64,000 nt of DNA from an uncultured Prevotella sp. Its GTDB lineage: Bacteria > Bacteroidota > Bacteroidia > Bacteroidales > Bacteroidaceae. Of this stretch, positions 1 through 8,730 are shown one piece after another. The notes under the pieces were generated by a model. It did not search any database, was not told where the DNA came from, and worked only from the letters and a program-made list of their open reading frames with translations. The DNA is taken from positions 91,780 through 155,779 of the forward strand of contig CAMIVY010000005.1 of the NCBI GenBank assembly GCA_946402275.1, in the 5' to 3' direction. The position numbers and the translations under genes were made by a program. Positions within the stretch are counted from its first letter, which is position 1. Each line of letters begins with the position of its first letter.

Positions 1-243
1 AGAATAATCCTCCTTCTTGCTTCTGATGACAACTGTCGCATTGTCAACGTAATGCTCACTTCTTGAATTTTCTGTTACGTTCTGGGTAGTCGATACCTGG
101 ACTTTGGTACCTTCCTGAGTCATCATGGCCTCAGCAACATAGAGGGGCTCCACCTGATGATAGTCCATAGGTATTTCTTTCTCACAAGAAAATAGCGTAG
201 AAACACACAACAACCAGAAGGGAAACTTTATATTTTTCTTCAT
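1..243 (-). CDS. DUF4249-type lipoprotein, N-terminal part
   Basis: The reading frame opens at an ATG and runs off the left edge of the window after 81 codons. It begins with a lipoprotein signal peptide (MKKNIKFPFWLL then a lipobox ending in LFSC), so the product should be anchored in a membrane by the Cys near residue 20. The residues after the signal peptide (Pro-Met-Asp-Tyr, then a beta-rich stretch VEPLYVAEAMMTQEGTKVQV) resemble the start of the DUF4249 family, whose genes commonly follow TonB receptor genes in Bacteroidetes. Here the gene starts four bases after the receptor's stop codon, so the two are almost certainly one transcript. The function of DUF4249 is not established; an accessory role at the receptor is inferred from the pairing. 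The family call rests on about 60 mature residues. Confidence 0.6.
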   Translation of the reverse strand, partial: MKKNIKFPFWLLCVSTLFSCEKEIPMDYHQVEPLYVAEAMMTQEGTKVQVSTTQNVTENSRSEHYVDNATVVIRSKKEDYS

Positions 244-247
244 CTTC

Positions 248-2317
248 TTAGAATTTCAGGTTGAATGAAACGGAAGGCACAATGCCAAAGAGACTGTATT
301 GCTTGGCTTTCGTGCCACGACCATACTTACTATCCTCAAAGCGGATCAGATAGGGATTGTAGCGATTGTACAGATTATAGATACCAAAAGTCCACTCACG
401 AGTCAGTCTGCCTCCCTTGATTTTCTTGCTCCAGGTGGCACTCACGTCCAGACGGTGATAGTCTGGTGCTCGATAACCGTTGCGCTCAGCATAATAATAG
501 ATGTAGTTGTCTATAATCTGATACTTGGCACTGGGAGCCGTAAAGGCCTGCCCTGAGTTGAATATCCATGTAGCATTCAATGTCCAGGCGGGTGACAGCT
601 TATAGGTAGTTACTATGTTAATATCGTGGCGACGATCATTATTGGCATCATACCACTGGCCCATACTGATGCCGTCAATACGCGTCTGAGACCAGGATAA
701 GGTATAACTCAGCCAACCCGTCAGCTTACCACTATTCTTACGGGCACAGATTTCCGCACCATAACCCCTGCCCTCGCCTGCTAATACCAGACGCTCAATC
801 TCGATGGCAGAAGCAAAACTGATGCCGTCACGATAGTCCAGCACATTATCTACATGACGATAATATCCTTCCAAAGAGAAATCATAATCCTGCAAAGGAG
901 TCATATAGAACACACCCAAGCTCACCTGATCTGCCACCTCTGGCTTTATCAGGTTGGTACTGATGGTATAACGGTCGAAAGGAGTGGTGGTACTCTGACT
1001 GCGTAACGCATGAATATTCTGTGATGTACGACTATATCCAGCTTTGATGCTCCATTGTTCTGTAGGCTGAAAGACCATGCTCACACGAGGCTCAATATTG
1101 ATATGAGTCTTTACGGGCATATTCTTCGTTCGTTTATACAACCACGTAATGTTTCCTTTCTCGTCCACATCATAATAATAAGGACCACCTAAGGCAGAAA
1201 CAGCAGACAGGCGAACGCCTGCAGAGAAAGTGAACTGGTTGATGGGGTTATATTGCCAATTCACCCAAGCACTATTGTCCCAAGCCTTACGCTGTTCCTT
1301 CTCATGATTGTACATACGGGTCCATTCTGCCGACTTTACATCCGTCAACATTGTCTGGAGACCAGCATTCAACTCATGCTTGCCAAAGAGCAACCGGAAG
1401 TTTTGGCGTAGTCCTACATGACGGATATGACCCAGATAGGCTATGTTGAGCCCCAGGATATTGATGCCATTATCCGTATCGTATGAAGAAGCAAACAACG
1501 TAGTCTGTGAGGTAGAATGCCCCCTGAACTGGTGAACCCAAGACAGACTACCTGCAAGGTTAGTCCATTTCATATCAACCATATCAGTAAGGGCCGTCTT
1601 GTCGTGACTGGCAAAGAATGAGAAGAACAGACGGTTGCGGTCGTTCACTTTATAATCTAACTTCAGATTGGTATCAAAGAAATAGAGCGAGTTGTCACGA
1701 TACTTATCTGTCAATTTCAAGAACAGATCAACATACGAACGACGAACGTTAAAAAGCAAGTTCAACTTATCTTTAATGACAGGACCTTCTATCGAACCTT
1801 TGGCAGCCAGCAATCCGATGCTGATGTTTCCACCCCACCGGTCTGTTCGTCCTGTACGACTGGTAATGTCTAAGACTGCTGAAGATGCTCCACCAAATTG
1901 AGCAGGAACAAGTCCCTTGTAGAGAGTTGCTGTAGCCAAGGCATTATCGTTGAATGTGGAGAAAAGACCCGCCAGGTGACCTACATTATACACTGGAGCG
2001 TCATCATAAAGAATAGTGTTCTGGGCTGCTGTTCCACCACGAACCTGAAAACTACTTGAAGCATCACTCTCAGCCTTCACACCAGGCAGTAGCTGTAAAG
2101 AACGCATTACATCCACCTCGCCAAACAATGCTGGTGCCGAGGTGAGCTCCTTCATCTGTATCTGTTCTGCTCCTATCTGCACCGAACCTATTCGGCGTTG
2201 CGCATTGTTGGCATTGACAATGACTTCTTGTAACTGTTGCCCCTTTACCGTAGTGGTATCTTGAGCTTCAGCAGCCAGTGGTAATAGTGCAATGAGCAGT
2301 ATGCTAAGTCTGTTCAT
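248..2317 (-). CDS. TonB-dependent outer-membrane receptor
   Basis: A 689-residue outer-membrane transporter with a signal peptide (MNRLSILLIALLPLAAEAQ). The plug domain spans about residues 25-150, seen in LQEVIVNANNAQRR, the VMRSLQLLPGV stretch and the SSFQVRGGTAAQNTILYDD motif. The remaining 500 residues are beta-strand rich with alternating aromatic residues and end in SVSFNLKF, a typical barrel terminus with a final Phe. Unlike most SusC proteins there is no N-terminal carboxypeptidase-like domain and no SusD neighbour; the partner is the DUF4249 lipoprotein gene immediately downstream. The substrate cannot be read from the sequence. It is divergent from the pectate lyase gene at 2525, but no shared regulator is visible. 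Two consensus promoters lie upstream; the nearer one places the transcript start almost on the ATG. Confidence 0.9.
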   Translation of the reverse strand: MNRLSILLIALLPLAAEAQDTTTVKGQQLQEVIVNANNAQRRIGSVQIGAEQIQMKELTSAPALFGEVDVMRSLQLLPGVKAESDASSSFQVRGGTAAQNTILYDDAPVYNVGHLAGLFSTFNDNALATATLYKGLVPAQFGGASSAVLDITSRTGRTDRWGGNISIGLLAAKGSIEGPVIKDKLNLLFNVRRSYVDLFLKLTDKYRDNSLYFFDTNLKLDYKVNDRNRLFFSFFASHDKTALTDMVDMKWTNLAGSLSWVHQFRGHSTSQTTLFASSYDTDNGINILGLNIAYLGHIRHVGLRQNFRLLFGKHELNAGLQTMLTDVKSAEWTRMYNHEKEQRKAWDNSAWVNWQYNPINQFTFSAGVRLSAVSALGGPYYYDVDEKGNITWLYKRTKNMPVKTHINIEPRVSMVFQPTEQWSIKAGYSRTSQNIHALRSQSTTTPFDRYTISTNLIKPEVADQVSLGVFYMTPLQDYDFSLEGYYRHVDNVLDYRDGISFASAIEIERLVLAGEGRGYGAEICARKNSGKLTGWLSYTLSWSQTRIDGISMGQWYDANNDRRHDINIVTTYKLSPAWTLNATWIFNSGQAFTAPSAKYQIIDNYIYYYAERNGYRAPDYHRLDVSATWSKKIKGGRLTREWTFGIYNLYNRYNPYLIRFEDSKYGRGTKAKQYSLFGIVPSVSFNLKF

Positions 2318-2322
2318 GACTG

Positions 2323-2353
2323 CAAAGGTAGTGCAAATCGAGAGAAATGCAAA
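2323..2353 (-). promoter_or_regulatory. Proximal promoter of the TonB receptor gene
   Basis: On the minus strand TTTG (2350-2353), a 19-base spacer and TACCTTTG (2323-2330) match the Bacteroidetes sigma-ABfr consensus exactly. The expected start site falls only one to three bases before the ATG at 2317, so a transcript from here would have practically no leader. Confidence 0.75.
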
Positions 2354-2407
2354 ATAAATTGAGATTTATTTTCATTTCCGAGATGAAGCCTACCTAAGAC
2401 CGAAGGT

Positions 2408-2439
2408 CAAAGGTACGATTAAGCGAGTAAAAAAACAAA
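2408..2439 (-). promoter_or_regulatory. Distal promoter of the TonB receptor gene
   Basis: A second minus-strand match, TTTG (2436-2439), 20 bases, TACCTTTG (2408-2415), lies 85 bp upstream of the first. It would give a leader of roughly 85 bases. Both boxes are perfect, so two start sites are plausible. Confidence 0.65.
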
Positions 2440-2524
2440 TTTATGTGCAAAAAAACGTTTATTGAATAGACATTTACCATTTTAAAACGTCTAATTGAAA
2501 ATTAATGTATAAAAACTAATCAAG

Positions 2525-4294
2525 ATGAAGAAACTTTTTATGATGGCTGTTGCAGGCTTGATAGGCGTGTCAGCTAGTGCACAGTATCCCCAACTGACTG
2601 ATGAGGCCAAGCAACTCATCGACCAACAGAAGAAACAATGGAAAGCTCATAGCGACTCTGCATGGGAAGTAGCTTTCCCGATTGTTGTTGAAGAAGCAAA
2701 GGCAGGGCGCCCTTATGTGCCCTGGGCTGCTCGTCCATACGATTTGCGTCAGGCAAAGATTCCCGCATTCCCTGGTGCCGAAGGTGGTGGTATGTTTACC
2801 TTTGGCGGACGTGGGGGTAAGGTTTATACCGTTACCAACCTGAATGATGACGGTCCTGGCTCGTTCCGTTGGGCCTGCGAACAGGGTGGTGCTCGTATTG
2901 TAGTGTTCAACGTCAGTGGCATCATCCGTCTGAAGTCACCCATCTATGTGCGTGCTCCTTATATTACCATAGCCGGACAGACAGCTCCTGGTGATGGTGT
3001 GATTATTGCTGGTGAGTCGTTCCAAGTGGATACTCACGACGTGATAGTTCGCCACATGCGTTTCCGTCGTGGAGAGACACTGGTCACCAACCGTGAGGAT
3101 TCGTTCGGTGGCAATCCTGTGGGTAACATCATGATTGACCACTGCTCTTGCGAGTGGGGTCTTGATGAGAACATCTCGTTCTATCGTCACATGTTCGATA
3201 TGCACGATGGCAAGCCCAATCGCAAGGAACCCACTGTCAACGTGACCATCCAGAATACGATTTCTGCCAAAGCACTTGACACATGGAACCATGCATTTGG
3301 TTCGACTATCGGTGGCGAGAACACCACTTTCATGCGCAACCTGTGGGCAGACAATACGGGTCGTAACCCTTCTATCGGATGGGGTGGCGTATTCAATTAT
3401 GTGAACAACGTGGTATATAACTGGGTTCACCGTACTGCTGACGGTGGCGAGTTTACCACTATGTCGAACTTCATCAACAACTACTATAAACCTGGTCCTC
3501 TGACACCCAAAGATACGCCTGTTGGTCATCGTATCGTAAAAGCAGAAAGCCGTTCTCAGGGTTTGTTTCCCTTCAAGCAGTTTGGCCGTGTTTATGCAGT
3601 AGGAAATATCATGGAAGGCTATCCTGAAATTACAAAGGACAACTGGAATGGTGGTATTCAGACGGCAGACAAGGACGGTGATATGGATGCTACTGAGAAG
3701 GCTTTGATGCGCTCCAACGAGCCTTTCGAAATGCCTTTCGTCAAGATTATGGGTGCCGAACAAGCTTTCGAATGGGTACTCTCCAATGCTGGTGCCAATA
3801 TCCCCTGTCGTGATATTGTTGACGAGCGCATCTGTGAAGAGGTTCGCACTGGTCAGGCCTACTTTGTAAAAGACTACGAGAAGGAAATGGCCAAGATTGA
3901 AAAGAAGACCAAAGTGGCTCAGAACCCCTACGGTGACATGTGGGGACTTCACAAGAACTCAAAGAACGATGAAGGATTCTTCAAATACCGTCGCTTGGGC
4001 AAAGATTCTTATAAGCAGGGTATCATCACCGATCCTCGCCAGATGGGTGGTTATCCGGAATACAAAGCTTGGGAACCTTACGTCGATACAGACGGTGACG
4101 GTATGCCCGATGAGTGGGAGAAACAGTATGGTCTGAATCCCAACGATGCTTCGGATGCTGTGAAGGACTGCAATGGTGATGGCTATACCAACATCGAGAA
4201 ATATATCAACGGCATTAATCCCAACACCAAGACAGACTGGCGTAATCTGAACAACAACTATGACACGCTGGCTGCTAAAGGAAAACTGATGTAA
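2525..4294 (+). CDS. Secreted pectate lyase, PL1 type, with C-terminal calcium-binding repeats
   Basis: A 589-residue secreted protein with a signal peptide (MKKLFMMAVAGLIGVSASA). From about residue 80 it carries the right-handed beta-helix of polysaccharide lyase family 1: PAFPGAEGGGMFTFGGRGG, the VTNLNDDGPGSFRWA stretch, ITIAGQTAPGDGV and IMIDHCSCEWGLDEN. These motifs are characteristic of Bacteroidetes pectate lyases, which split polygalacturonate by beta-elimination with calcium. The last 60 residues (DTDGDGMPDEWEKQYGLNP, DCNGDGYTNIEKY) form two thrombospondin type 3-like calcium-binding loops. The protein probably acts in the periplasm or at the cell surface. It is first in an operon with two further pectin-associated genes, six bases before the next start. 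No consensus promoter was found in the 207-bp gap upstream. Confidence 0.88.
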   Translation: MKKLFMMAVAGLIGVSASAQYPQLTDEAKQLIDQQKKQWKAHSDSAWEVAFPIVVEEAKAGRPYVPWAARPYDLRQAKIPAFPGAEGGGMFTFGGRGGKVYTVTNLNDDGPGSFRWACEQGGARIVVFNVSGIIRLKSPIYVRAPYITIAGQTAPGDGVIIAGESFQVDTHDVIVRHMRFRRGETLVTNREDSFGGNPVGNIMIDHCSCEWGLDENISFYRHMFDMHDGKPNRKEPTVNVTIQNTISAKALDTWNHAFGSTIGGENTTFMRNLWADNTGRNPSIGWGGVFNYVNNVVYNWVHRTADGGEFTTMSNFINNYYKPGPLTPKDTPVGHRIVKAESRSQGLFPFKQFGRVYAVGNIMEGYPEITKDNWNGGIQTADKDGDMDATEKALMRSNEPFEMPFVKIMGAEQAFEWVLSNAGANIPCRDIVDERICEEVRTGQAYFVKDYEKEMAKIEKKTKVAQNPYGDMWGLHKNSKNDEGFFKYRRLGKDSYKQGIITDPRQMGGYPEYKAWEPYVDTDGDGMPDEWEKQYGLNPNDASDAVKDCNGDGYTNIEKYINGINPNTKTDWRNLNNNYDTLAAKGKLM

Positions 4295-4300
4295 TAGCTT

Positions 4301-4915
4301 ATGAAAAAAGTTCTAGTTTTACTTGTCGGACTAGTCACCTTAGTCTCAATAGAAAGCAAAGGTCAGGTCGTTCCTCTCAATACTGAGGGGCAGGATCCTA
4401 AATACGTAGAGACCATCAAGGGACGTGCACAGAAAATTGTTGACGGTCTGAACTTGGCAGATGCCCAAAAGGCAGAAAGCGTGCGCAATATCATTGCCAA
4501 TCGCTATTTCCTGCTGAACGACATCCACAACAAGTATGACAAGACTCATCAGGATGCCCGCGACGCAGAGCTCTACAAACATCATTTCGAACTCGCATCT
4601 GCCCTCTCCCTCTATCTGACCAATGAGCAGATTGATGCCGTCAAGGATGGCATGACCTATGGTCGACTGAAACGTGACTATCGTGCGACGTTAGAGATGA
4701 TTCCATCACTGACCGAGGAAGAGAAAACACAAGTGCTCATCTGGCTCCAAGAGGCTCGAGAGTATGCTATGGATGCCGCTGATTCCAAAGGCAAGCACTT
4801 TTGGTTTGACAAGTACCGTGGACGTACCAACAACTGGCTCTCCTCACGTGGATACGACCTGAAAAAGGAACGTGACAACTGGATGAAAAGAATAGAAGAG
4901 GCGAAGAAAAAGTAA
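4301..4915 (+). CDS. DUF3826 family secreted protein
   Basis: A 204-residue protein with a signal peptide (MKKVLVLLVGLVTLVSIESKGQ). The mature part is mostly helical and charged (IVDGLNLADAQKAESVRNII, then many Lys/Arg/Glu and Trp in the final 60 residues). It looks like DUF3826, a Bacteroidetes family usually encoded beside pectin lyase genes and described as putatively sugar-binding; no activity has been shown to my knowledge. Six bases separate it from the lyase gene and six from the following gene, so it is the middle member of a three-gene operon. A role in holding or processing pectin fragments is inference from this position only. Confidence 0.7.
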   Translation: MKKVLVLLVGLVTLVSIESKGQVVPLNTEGQDPKYVETIKGRAQKIVDGLNLADAQKAESVRNIIANRYFLLNDIHNKYDKTHQDARDAELYKHHFELASALSLYLTNEQIDAVKDGMTYGRLKRDYRATLEMIPSLTEEEKTQVLIWLQEAREYAMDAADSKGKHFWFDKYRGRTNNWLSSRGYDLKKERDNWMKRIEEAKKK

Positions 4916-4921
4916 AGAGAA

Positions 4922-7900
4922 ATGAACAAGCACGTATTAGTCGCTTTGACAGTATTATTTGTAATTCCATCGGCAGCCCAAGAGGTGCCGATGGATTACT
5001 CGTATTGTGGCTATCATCGTTCAGAACAGTCCATTCCTTCAGCAAAGGTGGTCACCTATGTACAACCGTCAGGACAAGACGATGCACAGACTCTACAAAC
5101 TGCCATTGACTGGGTAAGCCAACAAAAGCCTGACAAGCAGACAGGGCTGCGTGGTGCAGTACTACTCTCCGAAGGAACCTTTACAATCAGCGAACCCTTA
5201 CGCATCCATACCAGTGGCGTAATACTTCGTGGTTCAGGACGTGACAAGACTATTCTGGTGAAGAAAGGATATGATCGTGGTGCCCTTATATATATAGAAG
5301 GTACGCACGATATCATCGTGAAGGATACGTTTGCTGTGGCCGACACCAAAGCCGGCTCTCTCACAATTGGTGTGCAGAACGGCTCTTCTCCCTTGAAGCC
5401 AGGTACTCGCATCACCATTTGGCGCCCATCCACTCCAGAGTGGATTGAGTCACTAGGCTGTTTGTCGTTTGGTGGCGGCAAGCGAATGGGCTACTGGGCA
5501 TGGCATCCTGGCGATATCGACCTTCAATGGCATAGGCAGATTATGGCGAACAACGGCAGAGAATTGACGCTGGATGCTCCTATCACATCAACTATAGAGA
5601 GTCGATGGGGAGGTGCAAAAGCCATAGTCTATGAACAGGCTGGACTACTTAGTGAGAGTGGTGTAGAAAACCTGTCATTAGAATCAGACTATGACAAAAC
5701 CCTACCGATGGACGAAAGCCACTGCTGGGATGGTGTCTATATCGCTGATGCTGAAAACTGTTGGGTACGCATGGTGAATTTCCGACATTTTGCTGGCTCG
5801 GCAGTAGTTATTCAGAAATCTGCTCAACAAATTACCATAGAGGATTGTCAGTCTTTTGATCCCATCTCAGAGATAGGTGGTTTGCGTCGTCGTACTTTCT
5901 TGACCTTTGGCGAAAAGATTCTCTTTCAACGCTGTTATTCTGAGCATGGCATCAACGATTTTGCAGTAGGACACACAGCTCCTGGTCCTAATGCCTTTGT
6001 GCAATGCGACAGCTATGAGTCGTTCGGTCCCAGCGGAGCCATATCCTCATGGGCACCAGGCATTCTTTTTGACATAGTGAACATTGATGGCAATGACATC
6101 GTGTTCAAGAATTGGGAGTTGGAGAAATTCGGTGCTGGATGGAGCACTGCTAACAGTACCATGTGGCAATCAACAGCTGCTGGACTTTTCTGCTATTCAC
6201 CTGACACGCTGAACCGCAACTATTCCCGTGGATGTTGGGGACAGGTGATGGGTAATGGCGAATATAGCGAGATGAATGAACACGTCAAGCCCTATTCGCT
6301 GTTCGCTTCCCAACTGGAGAAGCGATTAGGGAAAGATGTATCAGCACAATGTCGTGTATTGGAACGCAACACCAATGCTTCGTCATCTCCTACTATCGAA
6401 GAAGCTATCCGTATGGCTGAAGAGGCCCTGAAGCCTCGTCTTACTCTCCAGCAATGGATTGACGCTGCCCACTTCAATGGGGATATCACTCCTACAAAGG
6501 CTTTTGCCAATAAGCCTAGTAACAATAGTCAAACTAGTAAAAACCATTACGCCATTAAAAATGCCTGGCTGACAAAAGATGGAGCAGTACTTGTCGGTGG
6601 TAAGCACCAAACCCCGTGGTGGAACGGGCGAACCACAGATGCATCGATGAAAAAGGCAAAGATAGCCTTGACACGTTTCGTACCGGGACAAGAGGGAATG
6701 GGTGGCACAGACCGTATAGATAGCGTGATTGCCAACATGCAACGCAACCACACACTTCTATTCAGTCAGAACTATGGCTTATGGACAGACCGTCGTCGTG
6801 ATGACCATGAACGCATCCGTCGTAAGAACGGTGACGCATGGGCTCCTTTCTACGAACAGCCCTTTGCCCGTGTTGGTAAGACCCTCTCTTACTCCCCCTG
6901 CTTAGGGGGAGATCCAGAAGCCGCCCCTAAACAGGGGAGGTTGGAAGGGTCTTTGGCTTGGGACGGTATGTCTAAATACGATTTGACGAAACTGAACAAA
7001 TGGTATTTCTGGCGTCTGCAGCAGTTTGCAAAAAAGACCGAATCTATCGGTATACTCCTGAAGAACCAGCATTATTTCCAGCATAACATTCTGGAGGCGG
7101 GTGCTCATTGGGTGGATTGTCCCTGGCGTACGGCGAATAACGTAAATGACACTCCTTTCCTGGAGCCTGTCAATTTCACAGGCGACAAGCGTATCTTCAC
7201 CGCCACCTTATTCTATGACATTACGAATCCCAAGCTACGTGAACTGCATCGCCAGTATATCCGCCAGTCGTTAGATGCCTTTAAGGGTCAACCTAATGTC
7301 ATCCATTCTATTGGTGAAGAATTTACTGGTCCACTTCATTTCGTGCAATTTTGGCTTGACGTGATAGCAGAATGGGAAGCTGAGAACGGAAAAGTACTGG
7401 TTGATTTAGCCGTTAATAAAGACGTACAGGACGCAATCCTCAACGACCCCATTCGCTCTAAAGTCGTTGACATCATCGATATTGAACAGTGGTTCTATCA
7501 TAACAAAGGGGAATATGCCCCAGAAGGTGGTGTCAATATGGCCCAGCGCCAGTATATGCGTAAGATCAGGACGGGAAGTGCCCGCTTTGAAGATGTCTAT
7601 CGAGCTGTCAGCGAATACCGCACTAAATACGGTAAAGCCGTTATCTATTCTGCCCAGAAATATCCTGAGTTGGGATGGGCTTCCCTGATGGCAGGTGGCT
7701 CTTGTGCCGCAATACCCGTCAAAGACGAGGTGTTCCTGCGCAGTATTTCTTTGATGAAACCAGAGAAAACAGAAGATTATTATCTACTAAAAAGTACTGA
7801 AGGCATGGTGGTTTATTTGCCACAAAATGGTGGACAAAACATCTCCTTACCCAGCAAGGACACCTATGTTTTATATCAAATAGACGAGCGGACAGGTCAA

Positions 7901-7975
7901 TTAAGACGGATAAGCAACGTAAAAGATATTGTAAATTTAAAGGAAAAAGGCCTCTTCTGGATTAAGAAAAAATAA
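4922..7975 (+). CDS. Two-part secreted protein: pectate-lyase-like beta-helix plus DUF6298-like domain
   Basis: A 1017-residue protein with a signal peptide (MNKHVLVALTVLFVIPSAAQ). Residues about 45-450 are a right-handed beta-helix of the Pectate_lyase_3 type, opening with QPSGQDDAQTLQTAIDW and showing repeated short strands (GVILRGSGRDKTILV, AVVIQKSAQQITIEDCQS). From about residue 545 there is a second catalytic-looking region (WLTKDGAVLVGGKHQTPWW, SQNYGLWTDRRRDDHER, HSIGEEFTGPLHF, DIEQWFYH) that resembles a TIM-barrel hydrolase, probably DUF6298. Glu in IGEEFTG would be a candidate catalytic residue, but this is a guess. It closes the PL1 operon. Residues about 657-677 are encoded by a hairpin-rich repeat that looks inserted in frame between LSYS and LAWDGM. 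Confidence 0.72.
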   Translation: MNKHVLVALTVLFVIPSAAQEVPMDYSYCGYHRSEQSIPSAKVVTYVQPSGQDDAQTLQTAIDWVSQQKPDKQTGLRGAVLLSEGTFTISEPLRIHTSGVILRGSGRDKTILVKKGYDRGALIYIEGTHDIIVKDTFAVADTKAGSLTIGVQNGSSPLKPGTRITIWRPSTPEWIESLGCLSFGGGKRMGYWAWHPGDIDLQWHRQIMANNGRELTLDAPITSTIESRWGGAKAIVYEQAGLLSESGVENLSLESDYDKTLPMDESHCWDGVYIADAENCWVRMVNFRHFAGSAVVIQKSAQQITIEDCQSFDPISEIGGLRRRTFLTFGEKILFQRCYSEHGINDFAVGHTAPGPNAFVQCDSYESFGPSGAISSWAPGILFDIVNIDGNDIVFKNWELEKFGAGWSTANSTMWQSTAAGLFCYSPDTLNRNYSRGCWGQVMGNGEYSEMNEHVKPYSLFASQLEKRLGKDVSAQCRVLERNTNASSSPTIEEAIRMAEEALKPRLTLQQWIDAAHFNGDITPTKAFANKPSNNSQTSKNHYAIKNAWLTKDGAVLVGGKHQTPWWNGRTTDASMKKAKIALTRFVPGQEGMGGTDRIDSVIANMQRNHTLLFSQNYGLWTDRRRDDHERIRRKNGDAWAPFYEQPFARVGKTLSYSPCLGGDPEAAPKQGRLEGSLAWDGMSKYDLTKLNKWYFWRLQQFAKKTESIGILLKNQHYFQHNILEAGAHWVDCPWRTANNVNDTPFLEPVNFTGDKRIFTATLFYDITNPKLRELHRQYIRQSLDAFKGQPNVIHSIGEEFTGPLHFVQFWLDVIAEWEAENGKVLVDLAVNKDVQDAILNDPIRSKVVDIIDIEQWFYHNKGEYAPEGGVNMAQRQYMRKIRTGSARFEDVYRAVSEYRTKYGKAVIYSAQKYPELGWASLMAGGSCAAIPVKDEVFLRSISLMKPEKTEDYYLLKSTEGMVVYLPQNGGQNISLPSKDTYVLYQIDERTGQLRRISNVKDIVNLKEKGLFWIKKK
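6891..6953. repeat. Hairpin-rich GC repeat inserted in frame
   Basis: Two small hairpins sit side by side: CTCCCCCT/AGGGGGAG (6892-6899 with 6904-6911) and CCCCT/AGGGG (6924-6928 with 6933-6937), followed by GGTTGGAAGGGTCT. The same layout (hairpin, then G-rich tail ending GGGTCT) recurs at 60690-60745. It encodes SPCLGGDPEAAPKQGRLEGS inside the beta-helix/DUF6298 gene. Confidence 0.75.
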
Positions 7976-7981
7976 GATTTC

Positions 7982-8023
7982 AATGGGAAAAATCAACAAA
8001 ATACCGATTTTTCCCATTTTTTT
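7982..8023 (+). terminator. Intrinsic terminator of the pectin operon
   Basis: A perfect 13-bp stem, AATGGGAAAAATC (7982-7994) with GATTTTTCCCATT (8006-8018), an 11-base loop and a following T run (8019-8023), seven bases after the last stop codon. Confidence 0.85.
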
Positions 8024-8058
8024 AACGGTTTTTTCTCGCGTAGTATTTGTTTTTTCCA

Positions 8059-8066
8059 TACCTTTG
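8059..8066 (+). promoter_or_regulatory. Minus-7 box upstream of the ECF sigma gene
   Basis: TACCTTTG followed by C, 44 bases before the ATG. The matching upstream box is poor (only a T run near 8029-8034), so the promoter may be weak or depend on another factor, for example the ECF sigma factor itself. Confidence 0.5.
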
Positions 8067-8110
8067 CATCTGGAAACAAACTACTTAAAAACAAATCTAA
8101 CTACTACTGC

Positions 8111-8668
8111 ATGGCAAACAACCAACTTAAAGCTAGGACCCGAGAGCTCGTGACTGAGTTTTGCGCTGGTAACGATAGTGCTTTTGCTCAATTGTACGAT
8201 CTCTATATCCAAATGCTGTTTAATTACGGCATGAAGATAACACAAGACCAAGAGTTGTTGAAAGATTGCATTCATGACGTCTTCATGAAGGTTTATAGCA
8301 AGCGTGGGGAGAAGAACAGCATCAATAATCTGGGCTCCTACTTGCTTATTTCGTTGAAAAACCGCCTGTTTGATGAGTTCCGTCGTCAGACCTTTACCAC
8401 TGAAGATGCCGTAGAGGATTATGAATTTCGCTATTCTACCCCTGATGTGGAAAACGACTATCTCTACTCAGAGAAAGAACAGATGCAAAGTGCAAAGGTT
8501 GCCCACCTCATGAAAAACCTCACCCGTCGCCAGCGTCAGGCTATCACCTTATATTATCTAGAGCAGCGTAAATACGATGAGATTTGTCAGATTATGCAGA
8601 TGAACTATCATTCTGTCCGCAACCTGATGCATAGAGGCATGCTAAAATTACGTGAGGCTGCCATATAA
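8111..8668 (+). CDS. ECF-type RNA polymerase sigma factor
   Basis: A 185-residue cytoplasmic sigma-70 family protein of the Bacteroidetes ECF group. Region 2 covers about residues 15-85 (FCAGNDSAFAQLYDLYIQML, LKDCIHDVFMKVY, LGSYLLISLKNRLFDEFRR) and region 4 about residues 120-185 (LTRRQRQAITLYYLEQRKYD, MNYHSVRNLMHRGMLKLRE, the helix-turn-helix). Such factors are normally held by a membrane FecR protein that responds to a TonB receptor. The gene directly downstream codes only for the cytoplasmic part of such a protein. The length is usual for the family. Targets are not identifiable here. Confidence 0.9.
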   Translation: MANNQLKARTRELVTEFCAGNDSAFAQLYDLYIQMLFNYGMKITQDQELLKDCIHDVFMKVYSKRGEKNSINNLGSYLLISLKNRLFDEFRRQTFTTEDAVEDYEFRYSTPDVENDYLYSEKEQMQSAKVAHLMKNLTRRQRQAITLYYLEQRKYDEICQIMQMNYHSVRNLMHRGMLKLREAAI

Positions 8669-8730
8669 TAATTGTCACTATATGATGACAATATGAACCT
8701 TTCTCCGTCCTAAATAAAAAGACGGATTAC

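Noticed and set aside
2936..3952. A 338-codon minus-strand frame opposite the pectate lyase gene
   Set aside because: The plus strand carries a signal peptide and PL1 motifs throughout; the minus frame shows no family feature.
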